Shown here: piece after piece, positions 47,175 through 59,383 of the stretch
Layout of the letters: the number at the start of each line of letters is the position of its first letter
Position numbering within the stretch: position 1 is the first letter of the stretch
Assembly (NCBI RefSeq): GCF_003597395.2
Contig: NC_133778.1
Coordinates: 10,430,043 to 10,494,042 of the forward strand
Reading direction: 5' to 3'
Source of the DNA: Chelonoidis abingdonii
Taxonomy: Eukaryota > Chordata > Testudines > Testudinidae
DNA length: 64,000 bases
Position numbers and translations under genes: made by a program
The notes under the pieces: generated by a model
Told to the model about the DNA's origin: nothing
Databases searched by the model: none
Seen by the model: the letters and a program-made list of their open reading frames with translations, nothing else

Positions 47175-50130
47175 AGGAGATGGTCAGAGGCTGACGATCT
47201 GGGGGCTCTCCTGCTGTCTGCGGGATGCTGTAGGAGTCACTGCAAATGACCAGGACCAAACAAAAAATGTCAGGCTTCAATAATATGATGGGGTCTAAAG
47301 ACTATGAGGACAGGCTGGGGCTGAAGCTGATCTTCCCCAACCCCTCAAGCAGCATCCCCAGCTGCCTCAATGCAGAACATTAGTACACAAGCCACACAAA
47401 CTGTGCACTTCATATTCTGTGTTGTAATTGAATATATTTGAAAATGTAGAAAAACATTCAAAATATTTATAATAAATTTCAATTGGTGTTCTCTTGTTGA
47501 TTAATAGTGATCAAAAGATCAATTAATTGTGATTAATTTTTTTAGTCAATCATGAGTTAACTGCAATTGACAGCCCTACAGAATATCTTCAAAATGCTTT
47601 CTCTCTTTAGATACAACTCATACCAAACGAAAATCAGCACTATACACTATGACTGAAGAGTCTTTCAACAAAACATCTTTGATTTAAATTATGCAGCTTG
47701 CTACAGAATTATCAATCCTTCTCCCCAACAAACTATTTCATATTTTACCATCTTTCTTCTTAGTATTTTTGAGTAAGGAGGAGTCTTCAATATGCCAACC
47801 ACTGTAATAAAATGAATACACTGCCAACTTCCATCCACTGATTTTTTTTTTGGCAATGCTGCTAATGCTAATTAAATTTTTAATTAATATATACATTTAT
47901 CCTTACGGTCACTAATTCCTATTGATTAAATGGAGACAGCAGCCAGCTGGGTTTCATTATAGCAAGCTATCAAAACATATATTACTGAACTTAATCATTC
48001 TGTTACAACAAGGCTAAGTGCTGTATTACTGACATACAAACTCAGTCGGATACCATGGTCTAATAAAAAATGGATGCCTAAAGTTCAAGTCAAAGGGAGC
48101 TGCTGGATGCTCAATACTTTGAAAATTAAGCCTTTATTCAGCTGTCTAAATATGGATTCTAAATATAGATTTTGGAGCCTAATTTTAAGCACCCATTTTT
48201 GTTTTTAATAGCTACAAAGTCAATAACTGATCAGACAATGTCCTTTCCTGACTATATACAGAGGCATATGTAGTTGTTGTCCAGTATAACATAGGGTTAG
48301 AAAGAGAACTTGTCAAGGACAATGATGTGCAGTGTACTCAAGGATACTAAATCTCAAATGTGGTACAAAACTTATAAAAATAAAAGACCAATAAAAATAA
48401 AGCATGAATCACTGGTGATAACGTGCTTCTAACTCTGGAAAACAAATGCTATATTCCACTAGACTGCAGCAGCTCAGTAATGGTGAGCTACCCCTATCAG
48501 CTGCACTCTGAGTGCTTTGGAGGGACATCTACTGCACTGTATCCATTCTTCAACTAATTCTTAAGCGTTCTGAAAACCTCTGAATATAACAGCAAATAGT
48601 GTGCATACTCAATTGATCCTTCAGTTGTGTTAGGCCCTGCAAAGGCTAAACTTACTCAGAAGATTACTAGTATATACACCAAATAGTTACAATATGGTAG
48701 AGACAACAAAAAAATAAAATAAGTTATTCATTCTTTTGTACATCATAAACCATGCATCACAATTCCATCCCACTGGGGATTCCAGCATTGTATTTTCCCT
48801 TTCAGCTGCCCTTCCGCTCATAACCCTTCACCAAACTACCTTCCTCCAATATAACCAGCCATACCACCAAACATCCACAACTATTAGTGTTTGGGTGGGT
48901 ACTGGGGCGGAATAATATATTAAAAGAGCGTGTACAGCAAGGTGAAAGGCATGCAGAATTAAGGCTGCAGTACATGGTATATGATAGTTGTGGTAAAGGT
49001 AATTTTTCTGCCAGTGAGTGGAGTAAAGGGTGTATGCAATGGCAACTGACAACTTTTCATATCTTTGATTTGGTGGGTTTCAGTCAGGTACATCATGTAT
49101 TCAATCTTAACTGCTTCACAATTTTGTTCGTATTAATTATTTACGCCTTTATAAAAAAAAGTGTTTGCAAATGTCTGTGCGCACACACATGCATTTATGT
49201 AAAAGAAAATTAAATCCACCAAAAGATCTACAGAATCTTAACTGACAAACCCACCGAGCAGGAATACAAATTCCAAACGATTCCAAGTAAGCACAAGAGC
49301 GTGCACATAGACTACCACCTTCCCGCCGGATGCGAACATGGAGAAAAAACAAAGGACACCAACTATCTCCTTGCACATAAGGCCATCAGGGCCGACAAAA
49401 ATCCTCCAAATAGTTCAAGAACCCCCGAGGAAACACAGGACCTCAATTTCATATAGGAATGACGGGCCTGTTAAACCACACTCCTAAGGAAAAGTGCACA
49501 AAAAATTGCACATACAAAGAGAGGGCTGAAAGTTAGGTAACCCTCAAAGTATATCTCAAGGTAAAGAAACTAGTGAACCTCAGCACACTTCATTCATTTA
49601 CAAAGAGCATGGGTCAGTATGGACTCCCATACCTCTGATCCAGCAACTACAAGAGACTTATACAGTCACAGTACAGGCCCATGGCATCATCTTGGGAGGC
49701 TGCCTTAAGGAGGGGGCAAAGGAATCCACTTCTCAACTGTGGAGAAAGAAATTAAACTTCTCTCAATCTCTTAAAGAGATTGTTAAAATTATCTTTTTTT
49801 CCCTCTTAAATTTGCATTAATGTATATTACTACACATACTTTTTTCCTCTACAACTCCATGTACGTCTATTTTTATTTTGTTTCATATTATAATTTTTTT
49901 TTTAAATATAGTTAAAAGGTACAGTACAAGAATCTAAATTTAACATCCTTTGGGGGGGGCAGGACACCAAAGAAGCCCAGCACAGTAGCATTTAACTTCA
50001 AAAGGAGGAACTATACAAAAATTTAGCTAGCTAGATAACAGAAATTAAAAGGAACAGTCATCGGAGTGAAATGCCTGCAAGCTGCATGGAAACTTTTTTA
50101 AAACACTAATGCAGACTCAAATTAAATGTA
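47175..50130. other. UBE2F intron with one repeat fragment
   Basis: Apart from the hAT terminal fragment at 47390-47577 nothing is recognised. The stretch 49210-49500 is richer in C and A and looks different from its surroundings, but no frame or repeat family could be assigned. Confidence 0.4.
47390..47577. mobile_element. hAT terminal fragment
   Basis: It closely resembles 6780-6960: TTGAATATATTTGAAAATGT, AATTTCAATTGGTGTTCT and a final TTGACAGCCCT terminus. It lacks the transposase part. Confidence 0.7.
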
Positions 50131-50471
50131 CAATAGAATCTCAGTATTAGGAACACCAGAGTTACAAACTGACCAGTCAACCACATACCTCATTTGGAAA
50201 CAGACGTACGTACACAATCAGGCAGCAGCAGAGACATCCCCCCCCCGCACAAAAAAGCAAATAAAGGATTGTTTTAAATATAAACTACTACAAAACTAAA
50301 GGAAAAGCAGCATTTTTCTTCTGCATAGTAAAGTTTCAAAGCTGTATTAAGTCAATGTTCAGCTGTAAACTTTTGAAAGAACCACTATAACGTTTTGTTC
50401 AGCGTTGTCAACATTTCAGAGTTACAAACAACCTCCATTCCCGAGGTGTTCCTAACTCTGAGGTTCTACTG
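50131..50471. mobile_element. Tc1/mariner-type miniature element, 341 bp
   Basis: Inverted copy of the element at 23161-23493. The left end CAATAGAATCTCAGTATTAG follows TA at 50129-50130. The right end is CTCTGAGGTTCTACTG, and the TA after it has decayed to TC. It shares the internal TAAACTTTTGAAAGAACCA block with the other copy on the opposite strand. Confidence 0.75.
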
Positions 50472-50514
50472 TCAACCCCAAATTTTAAAAAAATTGTATC
50501 AGGACCAAAACATG

Positions 50515-51815
50515 TCACTACGGATAAACAACAGAATAAAAGACACGGTTAGAAGCAAAAAAGGCATCCTTTAAAAATTGGAAGTAAAATCCCACTAAGG
50601 AAAATAGAAAGGAGCATAAACTCTGGCAAGTCAAGTGTAAAAGCATAATTAGGCAGGCCAGCCAAAAAATAATTTGAAGACCAACTAGCAAAAGACTCAA
50701 AACCAACAGCAGACTTTTTTTTTAACTATATTAGAAGCAGGAAGTCTGCCAAACAATCAGCAGGGTCACTGGAGCACTAAAGGAAGACAAGGCCAATGTG
50801 AAGAAGCTAAATGAATTCTTTACACTGGTCTTCACTACAGAGGATGTGAGATTCCCACATGTGAGCTATTCTTTTTAGGTGACAAATCTGAGGAACTGTC
50901 CCAGACTGAGGTGTCAATAGAGGACGTTTTGGAACAAATCAATAAATAAAACAGTAATAAGTCACCAAGACCAGACAGTATTCACCCAAGAGTTCTGAAG
51001 AAACAATTATGAAATTGCAGAATTACTAAGTGTGGTATGTAACATATTGCTTAAATCAGCCTTTGTACAAGATGATTGGATGATAGCTAATGTAAATGCT
51101 AATTTTTTAAAAAAAGACTCCAGGGGCAATCCTGGCAATTATAGGCCAGTAAACCTAACTTCAGTACCAGGCAAACTGGTTGAAACTATAGTAAAGAACA
51201 TAATTATCAGATACATAGATGAACACAATATGTTGAAGAGTCAACACGGCTTTTGTAAAGGAAAATCATGCCTCAGCAATCTACTAGAATTGTTTAACGG
51301 GGTCAACGAACACATGGCAAGGGTGATTCAGTGGATATAGTGTACTTGGACTTTCAGAAATCTTTGACAAGGTCCCACACTAAAGGCTCTTGAGCAAAGT
51401 AAGCAGTCATGGGATAAGATGGAAGGTCCTCTCATGGATCAGTAACTGGTTAAAAGACAGGAAACAAAAGGGAAGTTTTCAGAATGGAGGGAGATAAATA
51501 GCAGGGTCACCCATGATCTGCACTGGGACCAGTGCTTTTCAACATATTCATAAATGATCTAGAAAATGAAATAAACAGATTCAACAAAGAATTAGATAAG
51601 TTCAAAGGAGGACAGGTGCATCAATGGCTATTAGCCAAGATGGCTACACTTCTGACTACCAGAAGCTGGGACTAAAAAACAGGATGGATCACTCCACAAT
51701 TGCCCTGTTCTGTTCATTCCCTCTGAAGCATCTGGCATCGGCCACTGTTGGAAGACAGGATACTGGGCTAGATGGAGCATTGGTCTGAGCCAGTATGACC
51801 ATTCTCATGTTCTAA
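50515..51815 (+). mobile_element. CR1 LINE ORF2 fragment with internal deletion
   Basis: The frame at 51032-51340 encodes NYRPVNLTSVPGKLVETIVK and QHGFCKGKSCLSNLLEL, early CR1 reverse transcriptase blocks. After the FNIFIN region near 51545 the sequence jumps to the 3' UTR (about 51580), so the RT C-terminal part is deleted. The 3' end is GGTCTGAGCCAGTATGACCA at about 51800. Confidence 0.9.
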
Positions 51816-51931
51816 ATCTGAATACAATGAATACATATCATATACTACATATTATGTTTCACTCATTTTAAAGAGACTTGCATGATAAACTTTCTCAAAA
51901 GACAAACCAGTATTATTGTCTTGCCTTATAG

Positions 51932-52388
51932 CAGGAGTGGGCAATAAATTTTGCAGAGGGGGCCACTTCACGAATTTTGGTAAGTTGTCATGGGCCGCAC
52001 GTTTCTACTATATCAATGGAGGGGATGTGGGGTCTGGGAGGGAGTTTGGTGCAGAAGGGTGCTCTGGGCTGGGGAAGGGGATTGGAGTGTAGGAGGGGGT
52101 GCACGGTCTGGGAGGGAGTTTGGATGCAGGAGGGAGTTCTGACCTGGGGCAGGGGATTGTGGTGCGAGCTCTGGCCGGGAGGTGCTTACAACAGGCAGCT
52201 CCCGGACTGCGGTGCAGCAGGGCTCAGGAAGGCTGCCTGCTTGCCATAGACCCATGCTGCTCCTGGAAGCGGATGCGTCCGGCTGCTGCTGGCACATCTC
52301 TACATGCCCCTTGAGGGTAGGGGGGCAGTGGGTCTCTGTGCACTGCCCATGCCCGCAAGCACCGCCCCCACAGCTCCCATTGGCCAAT
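51932..52388. mobile_element. Truncated hAT-type element
   Basis: The left terminus CAGGAGTGGGCAATAAATTT is related to the ends at 33069 and 58774. The body shares GGGAGTTTGG and AGCAGGGCTCAGGAAGGCT with that family. No matching right terminus or second CCTTATAG duplication is found, so the right end is missing. Confidence 0.7.
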
Positions 52389-53330
52389 TTCATGTTACAA
52401 CATGGCATCCTCCAACAAGTGGTTAACCTCCCCAAAATGGCAGTTCTTTACATTTGAGTCACAACACTACTATGGATTGGTACAGAAAGAATAAGGATAC
52501 CATTTTTTCTCAAGAACGGCAATACAAGGGAAAAGTTGAGATGTGAAGCTATTGCACCCACCAAAAATAGTGTTCTAAAGTAAAAAAAAGAAAAAATTAA
52601 ATATTTTTAGAAGGCTACTATATAGGGATGATCCATAAAAAGGGGGAGGGACTAATGTCCAAGGGAAGGGGAGGGATATGTGATAGCCATTCTAATGCCA
52701 GAGACCTCCCTTTTACTAGATAAAGTTGTGTCTTTAAGAAGCACTGCAAGCGCGTATTCATCCCTTCCCCTTCGATTTAGTCTTAAATTTATTTTTTTCT
52801 TTATAATCTAAATGTATTACTAATTAGTTAATGTTTGTAAGGACTGGAAGATTAAAAGTGCCATGTAAGTGTGAAGTATTATTATATCCAATGTACTGTT
52901 TTAAATGAAGCACGTCCGATAACTAGGACAGGCCACAAAGGATATAGTTGAAAGCAAGTCCTACAGTCAGTGGCTCTGAACTTTTATACTTGCCAATATT
53001 TAAAGCTATAAATAGGCGTATCTGGGGAAGGGCAGGGGGGAAAAGAACCTGTTAACTCAACTGAAATGTTAGCTAGGCCTGAAACAAAGCCCACTCCAGT
53101 CTGAACACCCTAAATTATGGGGGTAATGTGGAGAAAACAAACATTCAAGGGGGAGAACATGTATTTTACTTAAAAAGTGGCAACTGTTACTCAAACAGGG
53201 GCAGATAGTACTTCTGTACTAGCTTTCCAATTTCACCTCTTGGACCTTCCAAGCAAGATCGCAACAAGTTTAAATCAGTAAATACAACTGGTGTTAGTGT
53301 TGAATACCTTGTGACAGCAGAACAATGATG
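52389..53330. other. UBE2F intron, nothing recognised
   Basis: Non-coding with several G-rich words near 52640-52680. No feature could be supported. Confidence 0.4.
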
Positions 53331-53508
53331 GGAGGGATAGCTCAGTGGTTTGAGCATTGGCCTTCTGAACCCAGGGTTGCGAGCCCAATCCTTGAGGGCG
53401 CCACTTAGGGAACTGGGGTAAAAATCTGTCTGGGGAATGGTCCTGTTTTGAGCAGGGGCTGGACTAGATGACCTCCTGAGGTCTCTTCCAACCCTGATAT
53501 TCTATGAT
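53331..53508 (+). mobile_element. Complete tRNA-derived SINE with CR1-like tail
   Basis: The tRNA-like head GGAGGGATAGCTCAGTGG has the polymerase III A box, and a B-box-like GGTTGCGAGCCCAATCC follows. The body leads into GACTAGATGACCTCCTGAGG and the terminal TTCTATGAT, which is the CR1 3' end signal. This composite structure is that of the turtle Pol III SINE family mobilised by CR1. It is the reference copy for the split SINE at 46093 and the gap-truncated one at 25680. Confidence 0.92.
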
Positions 53509-54789
53509 ACAATATCCCGAACATTATTTAATCTAATATTCAGGTTTTTATATATAAATTACTGTACATAGACTAATTTTAATGTAGACAACCTATGTTT
53601 CAATATATTAAAGTTATATATACCAGACACTTTAAGAAAAGTGTAAGTGTTTGCTATAAATGTAAGTAATTTAAGCAGAGTTTCTGACAGACCAAAAAAA
53701 AACCTAGTTTTTCCTCCTGCAGGATTTGGAAATAAAAAAATTTAGTATGAGAGGTTAATAAGCACATATTTAAACATTTATACAGAGAGCTTTTAATTAC
53801 TGGGGGTTATCTTTAGGCAAAATATCTTTTTTGAGTAAAATATATTAGTGTTTTAAATTGTTTGCCTTGAACTATATAAAAAACTTACTGCCTCTGGAAC
53901 AATATACTCCCACGAAGTTAGTTCCCAGAAAGCAAGAAAGATCTGTAAGGATTGTTGGCCCCCTGGGCAAACAAACAACCCCAGAAAAAAATTATATTTT
54001 GACAGATAAGATAGTATCATTTATTGGATCAACTTCTGTTTCCCTCAGAAGTTTGTCCAATAAAAGATATTACCTCATCCACTTTGTCTCTAATACTCTG
54101 GGTCCAAAACATGTATGCACTATTGTAGCTGTAATGTTTTGAGTATTTTAGGTGTATTTTCATGAAGACCAAATATTCTTCTCTTCAAACTTAAAACTCA
54201 GAAACTTGTTTGCACACCTGTCTGAGGGCACACACTTTACATATTAGCTACTATAAAACCATTTCTGAGGCACATCATAATTTACAAGCATCCTAATTCT
54301 TGACATAGAGGTCCTGACTCAGATGATAGAGACAGCATTCATTAAATGCAAATCCTCATTTATGTTAATGTAAATAAATCTGTTACAACTCTGATGTGCC
54401 CAAAAGGCACATGTTCAGAACAATTTTGTGAGAGACAGAATCCTGTGAGAGACAGAAACAAAATGCATAATTACTGTACTAACTGGGTTTCTGCAGTTTA
54501 GTATAATAATTGTATGTGACAGGATCTTCCTTTTCATGAACAAGCAGAACTCTGATAATTTTTGGCTATATCTAGGTTGCTTCCTCCTGCTACTAACTGA
54601 GTTGACATTAAGTTTTGAAAGTAGTTTCGTATAATAAGAGTTTGATCCTGAAAATACTTACAACTGGACCAAGTGTTTGCTATTTTGAGTAGTTCCATTG
54701 ATTACAGGTAACTAGAACAAGGAGTGGTCATAATGAAGCAGCACAAGAATAGCTCAGGGAGAAAAAGGAGACCCCTGTTGACTGGCATT
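53509..54789. other. UBE2F intron with a Penelope-like fold-back fragment
   Basis: AT-rich non-coding sequence except for the fragment at 54016-54130. Confidence 0.4.
54016..54130. mobile_element. Penelope-like fold-back fragment
   Basis: TATTGGATCAACTTCTG (54022-54038) and CAGAAGTTTGTCCAATA (54046-54062) form inverted arms with a small loop. Continuing sequence AAAGATATTACCTCATCCAC matches 43111-43130. It is a snap-back end of the same repeat as at 43057. Confidence 0.5.
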
Positions 54790-55172
54790 AGATTACCCTC
54801 CTTTAACTCTATTGATCTAGTCACATATCAGTCACTCCACTACTTTCACTGGGATCAATGTCGTGCTGACAGGCCAATGATTACCTGTTTACCATTTTAA
54901 AATATTGGCAAAACGTTAACTTTCTTCTAGTCCTTTGGAAGTTCCTCAGTATTCCAAGAGTACTGAAAATCAACATTAGTGGGCGAGTGAGCTCCTCAGA
55001 CAGCACTTTTTAAATTCCTGGATGCAAATTATCCGGACCTGCTTATTTAAAAGAGTCTAAATTTACAAGCTGCTGTTCAAAATCCTCCTGGAATTACAAT
55101 GGAGATGAAAATATATCATATGATATGAAAAGATAACCTGGCTTTTTTCCAAATACACTACAGAAATACGTA

Positions 55173-55344
55173 CACCTCTACCCTGATACAACGCTGTCCT
55201 TGGGAGCCAAGAAACATCTTACAGCATTATAGGTGAAACTGCGTTATACGAAACTTGCTTTGATCCGCCAGAGTGTACAGCACCCTCCCGGAGCGCTGCT
55301 TTACGGGTTATATCTGAATTCATGTTATAATCAGGGTAGATGTG
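55173..55344. mobile_element. Tc1/mariner-type miniature element, 172 bp
   Basis: Inverted ends CACCTCTACCCTGATACAAC and TTATAATCAGGGTAGATGTG, each flanked by TA (55171-55172 and 55345-55346). Same family as 32677-32861, opposite orientation. It is inserted in the older CR1. Confidence 0.8.
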
Positions 55345-56602
55345 TATAAAATATTTCTTTTCTGCATTATTTATAATTCTACTATTTACATGTAGTAAAT
55401 GAACCAATATCATTGTTCGGATTCCTTTCGTCCCTAAAATACTTAAGAAACTCTTCTTCTGAATTCTTACAGTTTTAAACTCTATTGATTACAGATTTGT
55501 CCTTCTGTCCTTTTGCTTCCCTGATCAATTTTTTTAAACCATTCTGAGTTTTTGATTTATATTTATGACTTATGTGATTTCCTCTTTCTCCCATTTCCAC
55601 ATGCACACTCCACGCCCCCCCCCCCGCCCCAACTCTTCACTTCCTTTCTAAGACAGGTTGGATTTAACCAATGCTGCCTTCTTGCTGGGTTGTAGCTTTT
55701 TGAGCATCTAGCAAAATGTTCTTGAACAACTCCTCATTATCATTCACATTTTCTGTTTAAATTCTCTTTCCCAACTGACTTGACTCGGTTTTTTTTCAGC
55801 TTTGTGAAATTGGCCCCTTTAAAGCACCACACATCTATATATGACTAGTTTGGACTTTATTCTGTTGCAGGTAACAAACATGATAGCGTCATAATCACTT
55901 GTACTTAATCAACCACTAATTTTAGTCCTGTGATCAATTCCTCCTTCATCAAGACGAGGTCTAATATGGAATCCCCTTAGTGTTGGATACGATACTTTTT
56001 GAACTAGGAAATTATCACCTCTAATATTTAGAAATTATGAGGATGTTTTGGTACTGGCAGCGTAACATCTCCAGCATGTGTCACTCAGACTGAATTCCCC
56101 CATGGTCACATAGCTTTCCGCCCCCCAATGTTATGGATAGGTGCTTCAGAAGCTGGTCATCCTGGTTCCTAGTGGGATTTGGTGATCTGTGGCAGACATC
56201 AACTATCATCCCATTTTGGTCTTTGTGTGTTAGGTCACAAATCCATAAACATTTAACATCTTTTTTCCCCCCCGAGTTGCCAACAACTCAAACAGGTAAT
56301 GCCATTTTTGACAGTGCCATTTCCTCTGCAATTTTGCCCCCACTATCCTTCCTAAACAGGTTATAGTCATTGATTTTAACATTTCAATCATATGACTCAT
56401 CCCCCAGGTTTCATTAATACCAACTAGATCAAATTTATATGCATAAATGAGCAATTCCAATTCCTCTTGTTTCCTACCCAGGCTCCTAGCATTGGCTTAT
56501 AGGCAAATACAGAATCTCTCCAAGTCTTTCAGTGTTTTATTTATTTTGTTCCCGATATCATGATTTTGTGCGAAAGGAGTGACTGTATGTTCTCCTTTCT
56601 CA

Positions 56603-57294
56603 TTAGTTTGATGGCCTCCTGACTACTCTAGCCAGCTGCCTCCGAGAACTAGAATGGAGGCCAGAAGCCATCCAAACTGTACAAAACCACCGCTCTCCAC
56701 AGAAAGTGGAACAACCTTCAGTGAAATCAGAGCCTTCTACCTTACACCATTTACCTAGCCAGCAGTTTACTTCCTGCATCTTCTTCTTTGCATCTTCCTT
56801 CACTCTCAGGACAGGAAAGATTACTTGGACTTCCTTCTTCTGCAGCACCTTTTTGAGTTCTTGAAGTCATCTATAATCTGTGAGATATCCCATGATACAA
56901 TGACATTAGTGCTGATGTACACCATCAGTGGATCCTGGCCCATCAACATCAGCCTATTCAATCTGAGAGGGCCATTTCATATCTTGGCTTTGAGATGACA
57001 AAATACCATTCTGTTGGCCACCTGTGCCTTGCAGAACATTCTTTCCATTCTTCTTAGCATATAATACTCAATGAGGATTGTCTGTCTTCCTTGGACTACT
57101 GAAGATCTCTTTGTGGGCAAGTTTGATTTTCTTAAGTTTGGTTGGCTAGTCAATCCAATATACACCTCTCCATTCCATTCAGCAAGATACCTGGTATCTT
57201 CTGTAGTTTCTATGCTGATGATGTGGTATTGATTGGAAATTTCTAGCTTTATAATTGCCCTATGAAGATTATGGGGCTTACAAGATAACATCAC
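56603..57294 (-). pseudogene. CR1 ORF1 esterase-domain remnant
   Basis: The order of SGNH blocks can be followed through frameshifts. GRQTILIEYYMLRRMER stands near 57070, where a GDS-L block is expected, but the GDS is lost. VYISTNVIV follows near 56915, where GTND is expected. Then come QEVNCWLGKWCKVEG and SGLHSSSRRQLARVVRR near 56640, where DGLHL is expected and the aspartate is lost. All three catalytic blocks are altered, so it is a dead copy. Confidence 0.6.
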
Positions 57295-57300
57295 TACTTC

Positions 57301-58773
57301 TCTACTTTTGAAGGTTCACAAGCCAAAACAGTCAATAGAATACCTTTCAAGTTATTATATGAAAAAGAATAGCAGCAGCAACTTGGAAGTTACAGTCTGC
57401 AAATTAGGATCCAAATGAGAACTACATTCTTAACTGGAGGTTTAATTATAGAAGCAGTAGTAAGCAAAGCAGAAAGCAGACTGACAGTTTTGACAAGTAG
57501 GCATAACCCTTCCATATTTTCTTCCAGTGATTTAAGATCCACTTCTAGAGTGAAATAAGATTATTAAAGCATCTGCAGAAAGCAGATCACATTTGTTATG
57601 ATTAACAAAGAGATTTATAAGAGATTAGTCTGGCTTTCCCCCTGTCTTCTTTCAAGGTCTGGTGGCACTTGCATCCTACTGCTGATGCAGGCTCAACTAC
57701 TAACCCAAATGGGGCTGTGTATCTGGATGCAGAGACACTCGCCTCTTTTACTGTTTCATCACATTAATCTCGTGCATCCCTTCAACTTTGCTCATGAGCA
57801 ATTCCCTCTCTGGCCTCTAATTGTGGAGTCATGCATCTGATCCTAGCAATTAAAGAAGAACCACCTTAGCACATCCAAACTTTGTGCTCCAGCCTTTTCA
57901 GGACGAGAGTGAAGCTGGTAATGCTGACCCTGCAATTTTTATCAGTAACTAAGGCCTACATTGCAGGTATCTCCATGCTTTTCTTAGTTTTTAACCCACT
58001 ACTGCTATAAAAAATGAAAAAAAAACTGTAACTGGTAGAAGCAACTCCTGCCATAATGACCTTCTTGCAAGGCAGAGCAACTGGCTCAGGGAGTCGGCAG
58101 GAGGAGGAAGCAGTCCAGATAATGACAAAAGTCAATGATGCTTCTAAATACTAAAGAATATTTTACTGTCACAGCTGGCACATTTAATTTCATCGTTAGA
58201 GACATTAAACTACAATTGTGTGGCTTATCTATACTGCATAAAGCTAATTCCTAAATCATAGATAAACTCCCCAGAGCACAGGTTCATTGTAAGTAAAAAC
58301 TTGTTAACATAAAATAAGTATTCAGCCTCCTGATGCAAGATGTTCTATGTAAGCATTTGCATTTCAAATTCATACCCTTCCTTGATAATTGTGTGTTGCA
58401 GGAATTAAAACAAATGTATACTGATATGTGCTGACAAAGGTTTCAGTGGAGAGTGAACAAGGAAAGAGCTGCAGCTTTGTTCTGCAAACTACTGAACATG
58501 TTTCTGCTTTAGAATTTGTGATAAAATTTATTTTCCCATTTACCTTCTTCTTGAAGTGTCTAGAGAAACTCATTTTGATTGTCTGTTAAGAACTTGCCAT
58601 CGTCACTAAGACTATGTAAAATGAAAAGCATCTAAGAACAGATTTTAACCACAAAAGCAAAATACAACAAAATCAGGTGCACCAACTCTCTACATCAGAT
58701 AATTTTAAGAAGTTAAAAACCCCAAATAGAGCTGTCCTCTCTCTTTCCCTGCAATTGTAATGGCCCTCTACAC
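57301..58773. other. UBE2F intron, nothing recognised
   Basis: Non-coding AT-rich sequence. The open frames at 57598-57840 and 58370-58573 have no recognisable product. Confidence 0.4.
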
Positions 58774-59383
58774 CAGGGGTGGGAAAACTATGGCCTGGGG
58801 GCCACATCCGGCCCTCCAGACATTTTAATCTGGCCCATGAGTTCCCACCAGTGAGTAGTGTCTGGGGCTTGCTTCACTCCAGTGCTCCAGCTTGGGAGTG
58901 GGGTCAGGGGCCTGCCCCGCTCCATGCAGCTCCCGGAAGCACTGGCATGTCCCCAGTCCAGGTCCTACACATAGGGGTAGCCAGGAGGCTCCGCACACTG
59001 CCCCCACGCCAAGCACCACCCTGCAGCTCCCATTGGTTGGGAATGGCAGCAAACGGGAGCTGCGGGGCGGCACCTGTAGACAGGGCAGCATGCAGAACTG
59101 CCTGGCTGCGCCTCCGCATAGGAGCCATTTCTGGGAGCTGTTTGAGGTAAACACCACCTGGAGCCTGCCCCCNTCCCCCTCCTGCCCTCCAAACCCCTTA
59201 GCCCCAGCCCAGAGTACCCTCCTGCACCCGCAGTCCCCTCATTTCCAGCCTCACCCCATAGCCCACACCCCCAGTCGGAGCCCTCTCACCCTCCCATACC
59301 CCAGCCTCCAATTTCATGAGCATTCATGGCCCACCATACAATTTCCCAGACGTGACTCTCGGGCCAAAGTTTGCCCACCTCTG
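58774..59383. mobile_element. Non-autonomous hAT-type transposon, 610 bp
   Basis: The left end CAGGGGTGGGAAAACTATGG and right end AAAGTTTGCCCACCTCTG are inverted. Flanking 8-mers CTCTACAC (58766-58773) and CTTTACAC (59384-59391) match at 7 of 8. Next to the left end it reads GGGGGCCACATCCGGCCC. One ambiguous base lies at 59173. Long open frames on both strands are composition artefacts. Confidence 0.9.

Larger units (their letters stand above)
54790..57300 (-). mobile_element. Old CR1-type LINE, about 2.5 kb, interrupted
   Basis: On the minus strand from right to left: ORF1 esterase region (57110-56610), ORF2 endonuclease region near 56460-56400 (YKFDLVGINETWGM, the E-T-W endonuclease word) and degraded RT sequence to about 54790. 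A 172-bp mariner-type element at 55173-55344 interrupts the RT part. It is more diverged than the copies at 16741 or 44065, implying an older subfamily. Confidence 0.75.

Noticed and set aside
53331..53400. tRNA gene
   Set aside because: The A and B boxes belong to the SINE head, which continues into a SINE body and a CR1-like tail.
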